DNA of 64,000 nucleotides from Xanthomonas sp. DAR 80977 (lineage in GTDB: Bacteria > Pseudomonadota > Gammaproteobacteria > Xanthomonadales > Xanthomonadaceae): positions 1,061,001 through 1,125,000 of the forward strand of contig NZ_CP162487.1 of NCBI RefSeq assembly GCF_041240605.1, given 5' to 3'. This document shows positions 11,061 to 20,100 of this stretch, in pieces. A model generated the notes under the pieces. It saw nothing but the letters and a program-made list of their open reading frames with translations. It had not been told where the DNA came from and searched no databases. Each line of letters begins with the position of its first letter. The stretch's first letter is position 1. The position numbers were made by a program, and so were the translations under genes.

Positions 11061-12380
11061 ATGCGCAACGATTTCATCGAGCGGCTGCTGCGCGGCCTGT
11101 ACTCGGCCGTGCTGTACATGCTGCTGCCGGTCACCGTCTATCACCTGGTCTGGCGCGGGTTCCGCGTGCGCCAGTACTTCCAGCGCTGGGACGAGCGCTA
11201 TGCCTCGTATCCGCAGGCGCGCGGGCGGCCGCGGGTGTGGCTGCACGCGGTGTCGGTGGGCGAGGTCAACGTCGCCGCGCCGGTGGTCAATGCGCTGCGC
11301 GCGCAGCGCCCGGACATCCGCTGGGTGATCACCACCATCACCCCGACCGGGTCGGAGCGGGTGCGCGCGCTGTGGGGCGATGCGCTGGACCACGTCTACC
11401 TGCCGTACGACGTGCCCGGCAGCGTCGGCCGCTTCCTGCAGCATTTTCGCCCGAGCCTGGCGCTGATCCTGGAAACCGAGCTGTGGCCGAACATGCTGTT
11501 CGGCTGCCGCGACCGCAACATCCCGGTCTACGTGCTCAATGCGCGGCTGTCGGCGCGCTCGCTGCGCGGCTACCGCCTGCTGCGGCCGCTGATCGGACGC
11601 GCGCTGCGCACGGTGACCTGCGTGGCCGCGCAGTCGCAGGCCGACGCCGAACGCTTCGTCGAGCTCGGCGCGCAGCCGCAGCAGGTGCGCGCGCTGGGCA
11701 ACCTGAAGTTCGATATCGACGTGCCCGCGCAGCTGCCGGCGTTCGTCGCCGCGTTCGCCGCGCGGGTGGCGTCGTCGCGCCCGGTGTGGATCGCCGCCAG
11801 CACCCACGAGGGCGAGGAGGCGGCGGTGATCGAGATGCACCGGCAACTGCGCCGGCAATCGCCGGACCTGTTGCTGCTGTGGGCGCCGCGCCATCCCGAA
11901 CGCTTCGCCAAGGTCGAGGCGCTGAGTCGCGACCAGGGCTGGCGCGTGGCCACCCGGCGCCAGCAGCAGTGGCCCGGCGCCGAGGACAGCGTGTTCGTGA
12001 TCGATACGCTGGGCGAATTGATGATGTTCTACGCCTGCGCCCAGGTCGCCTTCGTCGGCGGCAGCCTGCAGCCGATCGGCGGGCACAACCTGCTGGAGCC
12101 GGCTGCGGTCGGCACGCCGTCGGTGAGCGGGCCGCACCTGCACAATTTCGCCGAGATCTCGCGGCGCATGCGCGAGGCCGGAGCGGTCGCGATCTGCGAG
12201 GACGCCGCGGCGGTGTGCGCGGCGCTGCGCGAGTTGCTGGACGATGCGGCCGCGCGCGCGCGCATGGCCGAAGCCGGCTGCGCCCTGGTCGCCAATGGCC
12301 GCGGCGCGCTGCAGCGCACGCTGCAGCTGATCGCCGAGCATCTGCCGCCGGTGGCGCACGAGGTGCCGGCGGACGAGTAG
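11061..12380 (+). CDS. waaA: 3-deoxy-D-manno-octulosonic acid (Kdo) transferase
   Basis: The 439-residue inner-membrane-anchored GT-B enzyme transfers Kdo from CMP-Kdo to lipid IVA. Diagnostic blocks are WLHAVSVGEVNVA (near residue 58), TTITPTGSERV, LETELWPNM, LNARLSARS, ASTHEGEE and, in the nucleotide-binding half, VGGSLQPIGGHNLLEPAA. One hydrophobic helix (YSAVLYMLLPVTVYHLVW) anchors the N-terminus. Length is normal for the family (about 425-440). An IS110 element sits 48 bp beyond its stop and does not interrupt it. Confidence 0.95.
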   Translation: MRNDFIERLLRGLYSAVLYMLLPVTVYHLVWRGFRVRQYFQRWDERYASYPQARGRPRVWLHAVSVGEVNVAAPVVNALRAQRPDIRWVITTITPTGSERVRALWGDALDHVYLPYDVPGSVGRFLQHFRPSLALILETELWPNMLFGCRDRNIPVYVLNARLSARSLRGYRLLRPLIGRALRTVTCVAAQSQADAERFVELGAQPQQVRALGNLKFDIDVPAQLPAFVAAFAARVASSRPVWIAASTHEGEEAAVIEMHRQLRRQSPDLLLLWAPRHPERFAKVEALSRDQGWRVATRRQQQWPGAEDSVFVIDTLGELMMFYACAQVAFVGGSLQPIGGHNLLEPAAVGTPSVSGPHLHNFAEISRRMREAGAVAICEDAAAVCAALRELLDDAAARARMAEAGCALVANGRGALQRTLQLIAEHLPPVAHEVPADE

Positions 12381-12419
12381 GGCGGTTTCGATCCGGGTAC
12401 TTGCAGAGCCGGTGGCCCG

Positions 12420-12428
12420 TTGTAGGAG
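12420..12428. repeat. Left fragment of a REP palindrome split by the IS110 element
   Basis: The 9 bases ttgtaggag join in sense to cgactccg at 13582-13589 across the element. Together they form the left arm of a REP-like palindrome whose right arm is cggagtcgctcctgcaa (13650-13666). Confidence 0.8.
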
Positions 12429-12435
12429 TCAACTG

Positions 12436-13365
12436 TCATGCAGAAGCGATCGCAGGGGGGCTGTAAGGTGCCTGATCGCGTGCGATGGCGTTGAGCCATC
12501 GCAGGTACTTGTGCATGCACGCGACGATGGCGACCTTGGCGGGTTTGCCCGCGCTGGTCAGGCGTGCGTAGGTGTGTGACAGCGGCGAGCCTGCACGGAT
12601 CGCGGCCCAGGTGGCCATGTACAGCACCCGCCGCACGTCGGCGCGTCCGCCCTGGATGCGGCGTTGGCCGTGCCAGCGGCCGCTGTCTCGATTGAACGGC
12701 GCCAGCCCGACCAAGGCGGCGATCTTGCGCGGTGGCACGCTGCCCAGCTCGGGAAGCCGGGCCGCCAGGGTGGCGCGCAGGATCGGGCCAAGCCCAGGCA
12801 CGGTCGGCAAGCGTGAACAGGCCGCACCGACCTGGGCGATTTGCCGGGAGATCTCCTTGATGCGCTGTTGCAGCAGCGCGATCACCTCGAGCCACTGGTC
12901 ACGCACCGCCTCGCAGGTCACGTGCTCCATGCACCGGCGCTGCGCATCGCGCTGGGCGACCAGGGTGCTGCGCAGGTGAAGCAGTTCGCGCAGCGCTTGC
13001 ACTGGCGCAGGCAGCACGGCAGTGGGCTGACCGGGGAGGCATTGGGCCGCCACGGCCAGCAACCGCGCATCCAGGGCGTCGGTCTTGGCCTTGAGCCCCA
13101 ACGCGTGCGCCAGCGCCCGGGGGCGCTGGGCAGACAGCCGGACCACGGGCAGGCCAGCCTGTGACAGCACTTGCAGGACCGCCCGTTCGTAGCCGCCGCT
13201 GGCTTCCAGCACGATCCGCTCGCATCCCAGCGACGCCAGCCGCAGGGCCAGGCGGGCCTGCTCCTCGGGCGTATTGGCCTGGGTCCAGTCCAGCCCGTCT
13301 GGCAAGACATGAATGGCCAGTTCGGCCTTGGCGACATCAATCCCGACAAAGCGTTGCAGCGACAT
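12436..13365 (-). CDS. IS110-family DEDD transposase/recombinase
   Basis: This 309-residue protein has the two IS110 domains: an N-terminal RuvC-like DEDD domain (FVGIDVAKAEL with Asp10; VLEASGGYE with Glu54; KTDALDARLL with Asp96 and Asp99) and a C-terminal Tnp_20 domain (TVPGLGPILRATLAA, APFNRDSGRW, GGRADVRRVLYM). All four acidic residues are present and the frame is intact, so the enzyme may be active. Family members recombine circular donor DNA into targets under the guidance of a non-coding bridge RNA made from the element's own end. It points against waaA and towards the same strand as tolC. Confidence 0.95.
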   Translation of the reverse strand: MSLQRFVGIDVAKAELAIHVLPDGLDWTQANTPEEQARLALRLASLGCERIVLEASGGYERAVLQVLSQAGLPVVRLSAQRPRALAHALGLKAKTDALDARLLAVAAQCLPGQPTAVLPAPVQALRELLHLRSTLVAQRDAQRRCMEHVTCEAVRDQWLEVIALLQQRIKEISRQIAQVGAACSRLPTVPGLGPILRATLAARLPELGSVPPRKIAALVGLAPFNRDSGRWHGQRRIQGGRADVRRVLYMATWAAIRAGSPLSHTYARLTSAGKPAKVAIVACMHKYLRWLNAIARDQAPYSPPAIASA

Positions 13366-13384
13366 GGACGTTCTCCGCAGTAGA

Positions 13385-13560
13385 CTCAGGGACGAGAGAT
13401 CTCCTGCCGATGCCCATGCTTGTCGGTTCGAGCTCGCGGCTCAGGCAACTGTTCGGGCTTGTGGGGCAGGAGAAACGGAGTGCGGCGGCCCTGACTCCTA
13501 CCCGTGCTTGCGACGCACTGCGACTTAGCGGCCTGCCGCACTCCGCTCTCACCTCAACGA
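13385..13560 (-). ncRNA. Putative bridge RNA of the IS110 element
   Basis: The 214 nt upstream of the transposase can fold into two long stem-loops on the minus strand. Stem 1 pairs 13535-13545 with 13476-13486 (11 bp). Stem 2 pairs 13465-13473 with 13400-13408 (9 bp). The loop of stem 1 contains AGTCGC (13525-13520) and GTAGGAG (13501-13495), equal to the left target half plus core, and to the reverse complement of core plus right target half. The loop of stem 2 contains ACAGTTG (13452-13446), equal to the element's right end, and ACAAG (13423-13419), the reverse complement of its left end. This matches the target-binding and donor-binding loops of known bridge RNAs. RNA ends are approximate. 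Confidence 0.75.
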
Positions 13561-13581
13561 TAGACCCGTAGAAGACACAAG

Positions 13582-13666
13582 CGACTCCGAATATCGGTCG
13601 CGATGGCCTTACCAGTAAGGCCTGTCGCGACTGATGGCCCAAGGCCACCCGGAGTCGCTCCTGCAA
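13582..13666. repeat. Main part of the REP palindrome used as IS110 target
   Basis: From cgactccg at 13582 to cggagtcgctcctgcaa ending at 13666, with inner arms ggccttaccagtaaggcc (13606-13623) and gtcgcga on both sides. With 12420-12428 it forms a near-perfect palindrome, one mismatch in the outer 16 bp. Confidence 0.8.
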
Positions 13667-13734
13667 GTGGCATCCTCTTGATCGGAAGTATCTGGTGCCA
13701 CCAGCATTCTTCCCGCAAATGCATCGCTCCCACG

Positions 13735-13765
13735 CAAAAACGGCGGACCCGAAGGCCCGCCGTTC
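13735..13765 (-). terminator. Rho-independent terminator of tolC
   Basis: On the minus strand the stem CGGCGGGCC / GGTCCGCCG (13762-13754 and 13749-13741) closes a 4-nt loop and is followed by TTTTTGCG. It begins about 33 nt after the tolC stop. Confidence 0.85.
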
Positions 13766-13794
13766 GCGGTGTCGCATGGATACCGGCGCCGGCG

Positions 13795-15159
13795 TTACTG
13801 GGTGCTGCTGCCGGAGTTGAGCTTGGACTCGGCGCTCTGCGTCAGCAGCGCGTTGATCGACTGCACCTCGGCCACGTCCAGCGAACCCAGCGCCTGGCTC
13901 AGCAGCAGGCGGTTCTGCAGGAAGTTGTAGCGCGCCTGCGCATAGTCCAGCTGCGCCTGGTACAGCGTGCGCTGGTTCTGCACCACGTCCAGCACGGTGC
14001 GCGTGCCCACTTCCAGGCCGACCTGCGAGGCGTCGTACGCGGCCTGCGCCGACACCACCGCCAGGCGCCGCGCCTCGATCTCGCTGATGCCGGCGACGAC
14101 GGTCTGGTACGCGTTGCGGGTATTGCGGTCGAGCGCGCGCTTCTGCTGCTCGAAGGTGTCCTGGGCGATGTCGCGCTGCGCCAGCGCCTGACGCACCGCC
14201 GACTGGGTCGCGCCGCCGGCGAAGATCGGCACGTTCAGGGTCAGGCCGATGACATTGCTGTCGGTGCGCGGCGAGTTGCTGCCGGAGACGCCGTCGCCCC
14301 AGCTGGCATCGCGGCCGACGCTGGCCGACAGGTTCAGCGTCGGCAGGTGGCCGGCGCGCGCGGTGGTGACGTTGTCCTCGGCCTGCTGCACCTGGTACTG
14401 GTACGAGCGCAGCGACGGGTTCTTGTCCAGCGCCGAGGCGATCAGGCTGTCGATGTTGCCGCCGTTGGCGGGCAGTTGCGGACGGAAGTCCTCCGGCAGG
14501 CCGCGCAGGTCGTGCACCGGCTGCCCGGTGATCTCGGTCAGCGCCTGGTACAGGTCCTGCAGCGAGTTGCGCGAGGTGATCGTGTCGGCACGCGCCTGGT
14601 CGTACTCGGCGCGCGCTTCGTGCACGTCGGTGATCGGCGCCAGGCCCACTTCCAGGCGCTTGTCGGCGTAGTCGAACTGCTTCTTGGCGGCGGCTTCGTT
14701 GGTTTCCGCGGCGACCAGCGACTCGATCGCGACCAGCACGTTGAAGTAGGCCGCCGAGGTGCGCACGATCAGGTCGTCGTTGGCCGATTCCAGCGTGTAG
14801 TCGGCGGCCAGGCTGCGCGCCTTCTGCGCGCGCAGGGTGGAGAACTGGGCGAAGTTGACCAGCGTCTGCGAGCCCTGGATCGCGTAGCTGCGGCTCTTGC
14901 TGGTGCCGGCCAGCTCGCCGCTGGCGCGGTCGATCTCGCTGTGGCTGCGCTGCAGCGAGGCGGAGCCGTTCAGTTGCGGCAGCAGTGCCGCGCGCGCCTG
15001 CACCGCGCCTTCCTTTTCGTACAGCCGATTCGATTCCGCGCTGGCCAGCTGCGGGTCGCTATTGCGGGCCATTTCGTAGACTTGCAGCAGGTCCGCGGCG
15101 TTGGCGGCCAACGGAAACAGCGCGGCGGCCAGGGCCAGGACGAGGGATCGGCGGATCAT
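13795..15159 (-). CDS. tolC: TolC-family outer-membrane efflux protein
   Basis: The 454-residue protein has a signal peptide (MIRRSLVLALAAALFPLAANA) and two repeated OEP domains of long coiled helices. Characteristic blocks are DLLQVYEMARNSDPQL at the mature N-terminus, EVGLAPITDVHEARAEYDQA in the first repeat and EVGTRTVLDVVQNQRTLYQA in the equivalent place of the second. It forms a trimeric channel through the outer membrane for RND and ABC pumps and type I secretion. The start follows a good ribosome site (AAGGAAG). pcm lies 18 nt upstream, so both are likely in one transcript, with a TetR regulator upstream on the same strand. Confidence 0.93.
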   Translation of the reverse strand: MIRRSLVLALAAALFPLAANAADLLQVYEMARNSDPQLASAESNRLYEKEGAVQARAALLPQLNGSASLQRSHSEIDRASGELAGTSKSRSYAIQGSQTLVNFAQFSTLRAQKARSLAADYTLESANDDLIVRTSAAYFNVLVAIESLVAAETNEAAAKKQFDYADKRLEVGLAPITDVHEARAEYDQARADTITSRNSLQDLYQALTEITGQPVHDLRGLPEDFRPQLPANGGNIDSLIASALDKNPSLRSYQYQVQQAEDNVTTARAGHLPTLNLSASVGRDASWGDGVSGSNSPRTDSNVIGLTLNVPIFAGGATQSAVRQALAQRDIAQDTFEQQKRALDRNTRNAYQTVVAGISEIEARRLAVVSAQAAYDASQVGLEVGTRTVLDVVQNQRTLYQAQLDYAQARYNFLQNRLLLSQALGSLDVAEVQSINALLTQSAESKLNSGSSTQ

Positions 15160-15177
15160 TGCGGCTTCCTTGATGGA

Positions 15178-15837
15178 TCAGAATGTGAACTGGGGGACCG
15201 GCGCTGCGCCACGCAGGTAATACGCCAGGTCGGTTTCGAACAGCGATTCCACGCGCGGCGCGCCGGCTTCGGCGTGGACCAGCACCGCGTCCATGACCGG
15301 GGCGCGGCCGCGGATCGCGAACAGGCGCCCGCCCGGACGCAACCAGGCCAGGAACTGCGCCGGGATCTCGGTGACGGCCGCGGTGACGCAGACCACGTCG
15401 AAGCGGCGCTCGCTGTGCCAGCCGAACGCGTCGGCGGTGTCGATGCGCACGTTGCTGCCCAGCCCGGCGGCGTCCAGGTTGGCGCGCGCGGCGGCGGCCA
15501 GGGCCGGTTCGATCTCCAGGCTGACCACCTCGCGGCCGAGCTCGCCCAGGCAGGCGCTGATGAAACCGCTGCCGGTGCCGATCTCCAGCACGTCCTCGCC
15601 CGGTTGCAGGTCCAGCGCCTGCAGCATGCGGCCCTCGATCACCGGCTTCATCATGGATTGGCCGTGGCCCAGCGGGATCTCCAGGTCGGCATAGGCCACC
15701 GCGCGGTGGCCTTCCGGCACGAAGGTCTCGCGCGGCAGCCGCGCCAGCACGTCGAGCACGCGCAGGTCGAGCACGTCCCAGGGACGCACCTGCTGTTCAA
15801 CCATCTTTTCGCGGGCTTGGGAGTAGTCGATCGTCAT
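15178..15837 (-). CDS. pcm: Protein-L-isoaspartate O-methyltransferase
   Basis: The 219-residue SAM-dependent methyltransferase has the motif I sequence EIGTGSGF at residues 85-92 and, before it, the family-specific LGHGQSMMKP (residues 56-65). It repairs isoaspartyl damage in proteins in the cytoplasm. The start MTIDYSQAREKMVEQQ is chosen because the conserved N-terminal helix begins there; the frame can be extended 10 codons upstream without conserved content. In many Xanthomonadaceae pcm precedes tolC, and here the gap is 18 nt. Confidence 0.92.
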   Translation of the reverse strand: MTIDYSQAREKMVEQQVRPWDVLDLRVLDVLARLPRETFVPEGHRAVAYADLEIPLGHGQSMMKPVIEGRMLQALDLQPGEDVLEIGTGSGFISACLGELGREVVSLEIEPALAAAARANLDAAGLGSNVRIDTADAFGWHSERRFDVVCVTAAVTEIPAQFLAWLRPGGRLFAIRGRAPVMDAVLVHAEAGAPRVESLFETDLAYYLRGAAPVPQFTF

Positions 15838-15966
15838 CTGGGGTGTCCAACGCGGTGGGTCGCGCATTTTAGCCGGCGCCGGGGCCGTGCGTATGCTGCA
15901 GCATCGCCGCAGCGGCGGCGCCGCGCGCAGTGCCGGAAGTCATCGGGCCGGCCGGCCGGCGCGGAC

Positions 15967-16632
15967 TCAGCGCGCGGCATAGGCGCGCAGGAAGAAGTCC
16001 ACGCTGGCCTGGACATGGGCCTGGATCTGCGCCCGGCTGGGGTCGCGGCACAGCCCGCACATCATCAGCGAGTGCAGTTCACCCTTGATCAGGCAGAAGA
16101 ACTGGGAGGCGGCCAGGTTCAGGTCGGCGATCTCCAGCTCGCCGGCGGCGACATGCGCCTGCAGCAGCTGCGCCAGGTCCTGCTGGGTACGTTTGGGACC
16201 TGCATTCCAGAACATCTCGCGCACGTGCTCGTCGCCGGTGCCGGGGGCGAGCATCATGCGGTGGGTGGCCATGGCCGCCTCGCTGCTGATCATCGCGAAG
16301 AACGCCAGCCCGATCTCGACCAGTTGCGCGCGCAGCGGCCCTTTCAGCGCATGCCCGAACAGGTCGTCGGGCAGCAGCGCCTGGCATTGCGCGCGCACCG
16401 CCTCGGCGAACAGGGTCTCCTTGTCGCCGTAGTGGCTGTAGACGGTGAGCTTGGAGACCCCGGCGCGCGCGGCGATGCCGTCCATGCTGACCCCGCCGAA
16501 GCCCAGTTCGGTGAACATCTGCTTGGCCGCTTCCAGGATCGCAGCGCGCTTGCCCATGTCCTTGGGACGGCCAGGCCCGGCGGTGCGGGAAGAGGATTTG
16601 GGCGAGGCGACGACGGAGGGTTTGCTGACCAT
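15967..16632 (-). CDS. TetR/AcrR-family regulator
   Basis: The 221-residue protein has a disordered Ser/Pro-rich N-terminus and a TetR HTH domain at about residues 26-75 (KRAAILEAAKQMFTELGFGG, then ARAGVSKLTVYSHYGDKETLF). The C-terminal domain (residues 90-215) is the AefR/TetR_C-like helical ligand pocket. It sits 130 bp upstream of pcm-tolC on the same strand, so it may regulate that efflux operon, as AcrR-like proteins do. The AT-rich stretch just upstream (16640-16690) is its likely promoter/operator region. Its ligand is unknown. Confidence 0.85.
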   Translation of the reverse strand: MVSKPSVVASPKSSSRTAGPGRPKDMGKRAAILEAAKQMFTELGFGGVSMDGIAARAGVSKLTVYSHYGDKETLFAEAVRAQCQALLPDDLFGHALKGPLRAQLVEIGLAFFAMISSEAAMATHRMMLAPGTGDEHVREMFWNAGPKRTQQDLAQLLQAHVAAGELEIADLNLAASQFFCLIKGELHSLMMCGLCRDPSRAQIQAHVQASVDFFLRAYAAR

Positions 16633-16791
16633 GATCGCAATACTAGACCAGTCGGTTCGATATTTATACTATACCGTCAGGTCCATTATTTAATGTGTCA
16701 GCCTGGCTTCCGTCATCGACCCGGTGACCGGCCGGGCGGTTGAGCCTGCGCAGGGTTCGCCGCCGCGCGGCGCCCGCGCAACGATTCGCGT

Positions 16792-17027
16792 ATGCGCGGC
16801 TCGCATGCCCCTGGCGTTCGCCTCATGGCCGGTCCCGGCATCGCCGAGGCGGCGCGCGAGCGCGTGTTCGCGCGTTTCCACCGGAACTCGGCAGCGGCGT
16901 GGAAGGCAGAGGGCCGGGCCTGGCGATCGTGCGCGAGCCGGTGAACGCGCATGCCGGCACCGTCGCGCCCGATGCTTCGCCGACCCTGGACGGCTTGCGC
17001 GTCGGCCTGCGCCTGCCGCTGCCATAG
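16792..17027 (+). pseudogene. Decayed C-terminal fragment of a histidine kinase
   Basis: The sequence GPGIAEAARERVFARFHR (from 16831) is recognisable as the G1 box and following helix of a HATPase_c domain. About 55 nt later another frame reads GPGLAIVREPVNAHAGTVA and ends LRVGLRLPLP with a stop at 17025-17027, the typical end of a QseC/CreC-like kinase. A shift of one frame near 16885 is needed to join them. No upstream DHp domain was found. The remnant has neither a start nor a ribosome site, so it is a relic rather than a gene. Confidence 0.6.
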
Positions 17028-17160
17028 CGCCGCCACGGGCCATTGCCTACGACAGGCGATGTGAGGAACGTCCTGACATCGGCGGCGAACATGTAGTGAT
17101 AAATTGGGTTCTTGTGCCATTTGAATGCCGCGCACTGCTGGGGGCGCGATTCGGAACGCA

Positions 17161-20100
17161 ATGAAGCAGGGGGACCAGCGTCAGATCACCACCCACGGCG
17201 CGCCGGTGCTGCGCCGACGCCTGCGCGTGCGCGTGGGCCTGCTGCTGGCGCTGCTGAGCGCCTGCTGGGCCGCCGTCGCCGCGCCGGCGCCGACGCCCTT
17301 GTCCGAGCACGGCCTCACCGATCGGCCGACGCTGGTGCGCTGGACCATGGACGAAGGCCTGCCGCACAACCTGGTGCACGCGCTGGCGCAGGACCGCGAC
17401 GGCCTGCTCTGGGTCGGCACCTGGGAAGGCGTGGCGCGCTTCGATGGCCGCGCGTTCACCGTGTTCGACCGGCAGAACACCCCAGGCATGGAGGTGTCCG
17501 GGGTGTTCGCGATCGTGCCCGAACGCGATGGCGGGGTGCTGATCGGCACCGCCTACGACGGGGTGTTCCGCTATGCCGGCGGCCGCTGGGAGCACCTGGG
17601 CGATGCGCGTGCGCAGCGGCTGCAGGTGGCCTCGCTGCTGCGCGACCGCGACGGCGCGCTGTGGGTCGGCACCGAGGACGGGCTGTTCCGGATCGAGGCC
17701 GATGGCCGCCTGAGCGCGGCGGGCGCCGCCGCCGGCCTGCCGAAGGCGCGGGTCGCGGCGCTGCTGCAGCAGGCCGACGGCGGCGTGCTGGTGGGCACCG
17801 CGCAGGGCCTGTTCCGCCTCGACCGCGCCGGCGCGCGCGCGCGGCACTGGGGCCGCACCGCGGCGATGCGCACGGCCGCGGTGCGGCGCCTGAGCCACGA
17901 CCGCGACGGCGGGCTGCTGGTCGCCGGCGACGCCGGCGTGTTCTGGCTGCATGCCGACGGCCAATTGCAGTGGTTGCGCCAGGGCCAGCGGGTCGACGCG
18001 GCGCTGCAGGACCGCCAGGGCCAGCTGTGGACGAGCCTGTCCAGCGGCCAGTTGCTGCGGCGTTCGCCCAGCGGCGCCAGCGAGGAAATGCTGTCGATCT
18101 CCGGGGTGGTCAGTCCGGCGCTGATCGAGGACCGCGAAGGCCTGATCTGGGCCGGCAGCACCGACGGTCTGTTCCGCGTCGCCGCCGGCGATGCCGGCGG
18201 CCTGACCCGGCACGACGGCCTCGGCGGCGACTACGTGCGCGTGGTGCAGCAGAGCGCCGACGGCGCGATCTGGATCGGCCATGCCGCCGGGCTCGACCGC
18301 TGGCAGCACGGCCGCGTCGCCGCGCTGCGCATCGCCGCCAGCGGCCGCGATCCGTCGGTGCTGGCGCTGGCCGCGGCCAACGACGGCGGCATGTGGGCCG
18401 GCACCTACGACCAGGGCGTGCTGCTGCTGGCGCCCGACGGCACGGTCCGGCAACGCCTCGGTAGCGAGGCCGGCGTGCCGCGGGCGATGGTGCGCGCGCT
18501 GCTGCAGGATGCGGACGGCGGGCTGTGGATCGGCAGCAATGCCGGCCTGGCCTACCGCAACCGCGGCCGCACCCGCCTGTACACCCTGGCCGACGGCCTG
18601 CCGGCGCTGCAGGTGCAGGCGCTGTACCGCGATCGTGCCGGCGTGCTGTGGATCGGCACCAGCGACGGCATCGCGGCGATTTCGGCCAACGGCGCGCTGC
18701 GGCGCTGGCCGGCCGGCGCCGGGTTCCCGGCGCACAACGCGTTCGACTTCCTGGCCGATGCCGACGGCGCGCTGTGGATCGCCAGCGACCGCGGCCTGCT
18801 GCGGCTGCGCGACGGCCGCTTCCGCGTCTACGACCATCGTGTCGGGCTGCCGCGCGACAAGCTGTTCCGGGTCATCGACGACGGCCGCGGCCAGCTGTGG
18901 GTGACCAGCAACCAGGGCGTGTTCCGGATCGCCCGCGACAGCATCGCGCAGCTCGACGCCGGGCGCCGCACGCAGCTGGCGGTGGACGTGGTCGATCGCA
19001 GCGACGGCATGCCCGGCAGCCAGGGCAACGGCAGCAGCGCGCCGGCCGGCTGGCTGAGCCGCGACGGCAACCTGCTGATCCCGACCTCCGCCGGCCTGGC
19101 CCTGATCGACCCGGCGCTGCCCAGTCGGCACGCGCTGCGCGCGCCGGCGGTGGTGATCGAGCGGCTGCAGGTCGACGGCCACGAGCAGCCGCTGCGCGGC
19201 GACTACCGCCTGCCCGGCAGCGTCGACCGGCTCACCGTCGACTACGCCGGGCTGAGCTTCCGTTCGCCGGACAAGGTGCGCTACCGCTATCGCCTGCACG
19301 GCTTCGACCGGCAGTGGATCGACGCCGGCAGCGGCGAGGAGGCGGTCTATACCAACCTGCCGCCGGGCGACTACCGCCTGGAAGTACAGGCGACCACCAG
19401 CGCGATGGACTGGTCGCGCGAGGACCTGGTCGGGCGCGCCTCGCTGCGGCTGCACGTGGTGCCGCCGTTCTGGCAGCGCGGCCCGTTCGTGGTGGTGGCG
19501 GCGATGGCGTTCAGCGGCCTGCTGCTGTGGTGGTACCGCGGCCGCAGCCATCGCTACCTGCGCCGCCAGCGCCGGCTCAACCGCATCATCGCCGAGCGCA
19601 CCCACGAGCTGCGCGCGAAGAACCTGGCGCTGAAGCTGGCCGATCTGGAGCGCGAGGAACTGGTGCGCAAGCTCGCCTACCAGGCCGGCCACGACGCGCT
19701 GACCGGCCTGGCCAACCGGCGCACCGCCGATCCGCACCTGACCGCGGCGCTGGAGCGCGCGCTGGCCACCCAGGCGCCGCTGTGCGTGGCGTTGCTGGAC
19801 ATCGACAACTTCAAGCGGATCAACGACACCTACGGCCACGAGATCGGCGACGAGGTGCTGCGCCGGGTCGGCGAGGTGTTGCGCGCCACGCTCGGCGAAC
19901 ATGCGTTCGCCGCGCGTCACGGCGGCGAGGAATTCCTGCTGGTGTTGCCGGGGCTGGACCGGGAGCCGGCGCGGGCGCGGCTGGAGGAACTGCGCCGCCG
20001 CGTGGCCGCGGTGGTGGTCCACGACGTCGATGGCCAGGCGGTGCGGTGCACGGCCAGCATCGGCTTCGCCTGCCTGGGCCCGGCGCTGCGCACCCGGCGC

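Larger units (their letters stand above)
12429..13581 (-). mobile_element. Complete IS110-family insertion sequence
   Basis: Limits were set by rebuilding the interrupted REP palindrome. Each junction carries an AG dinucleotide on the plus strand (12427-12428 and 13580-13581; CT in the transposase sense), as expected for the core of IS110-type recombination. There are no terminal inverted repeats and no longer target duplication, which is normal for this family. The element holds one transposase gene, only 7 nt of non-coding sequence at its right end and about 214 nt at its left end, where a structured RNA lies. Confidence 0.85.
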
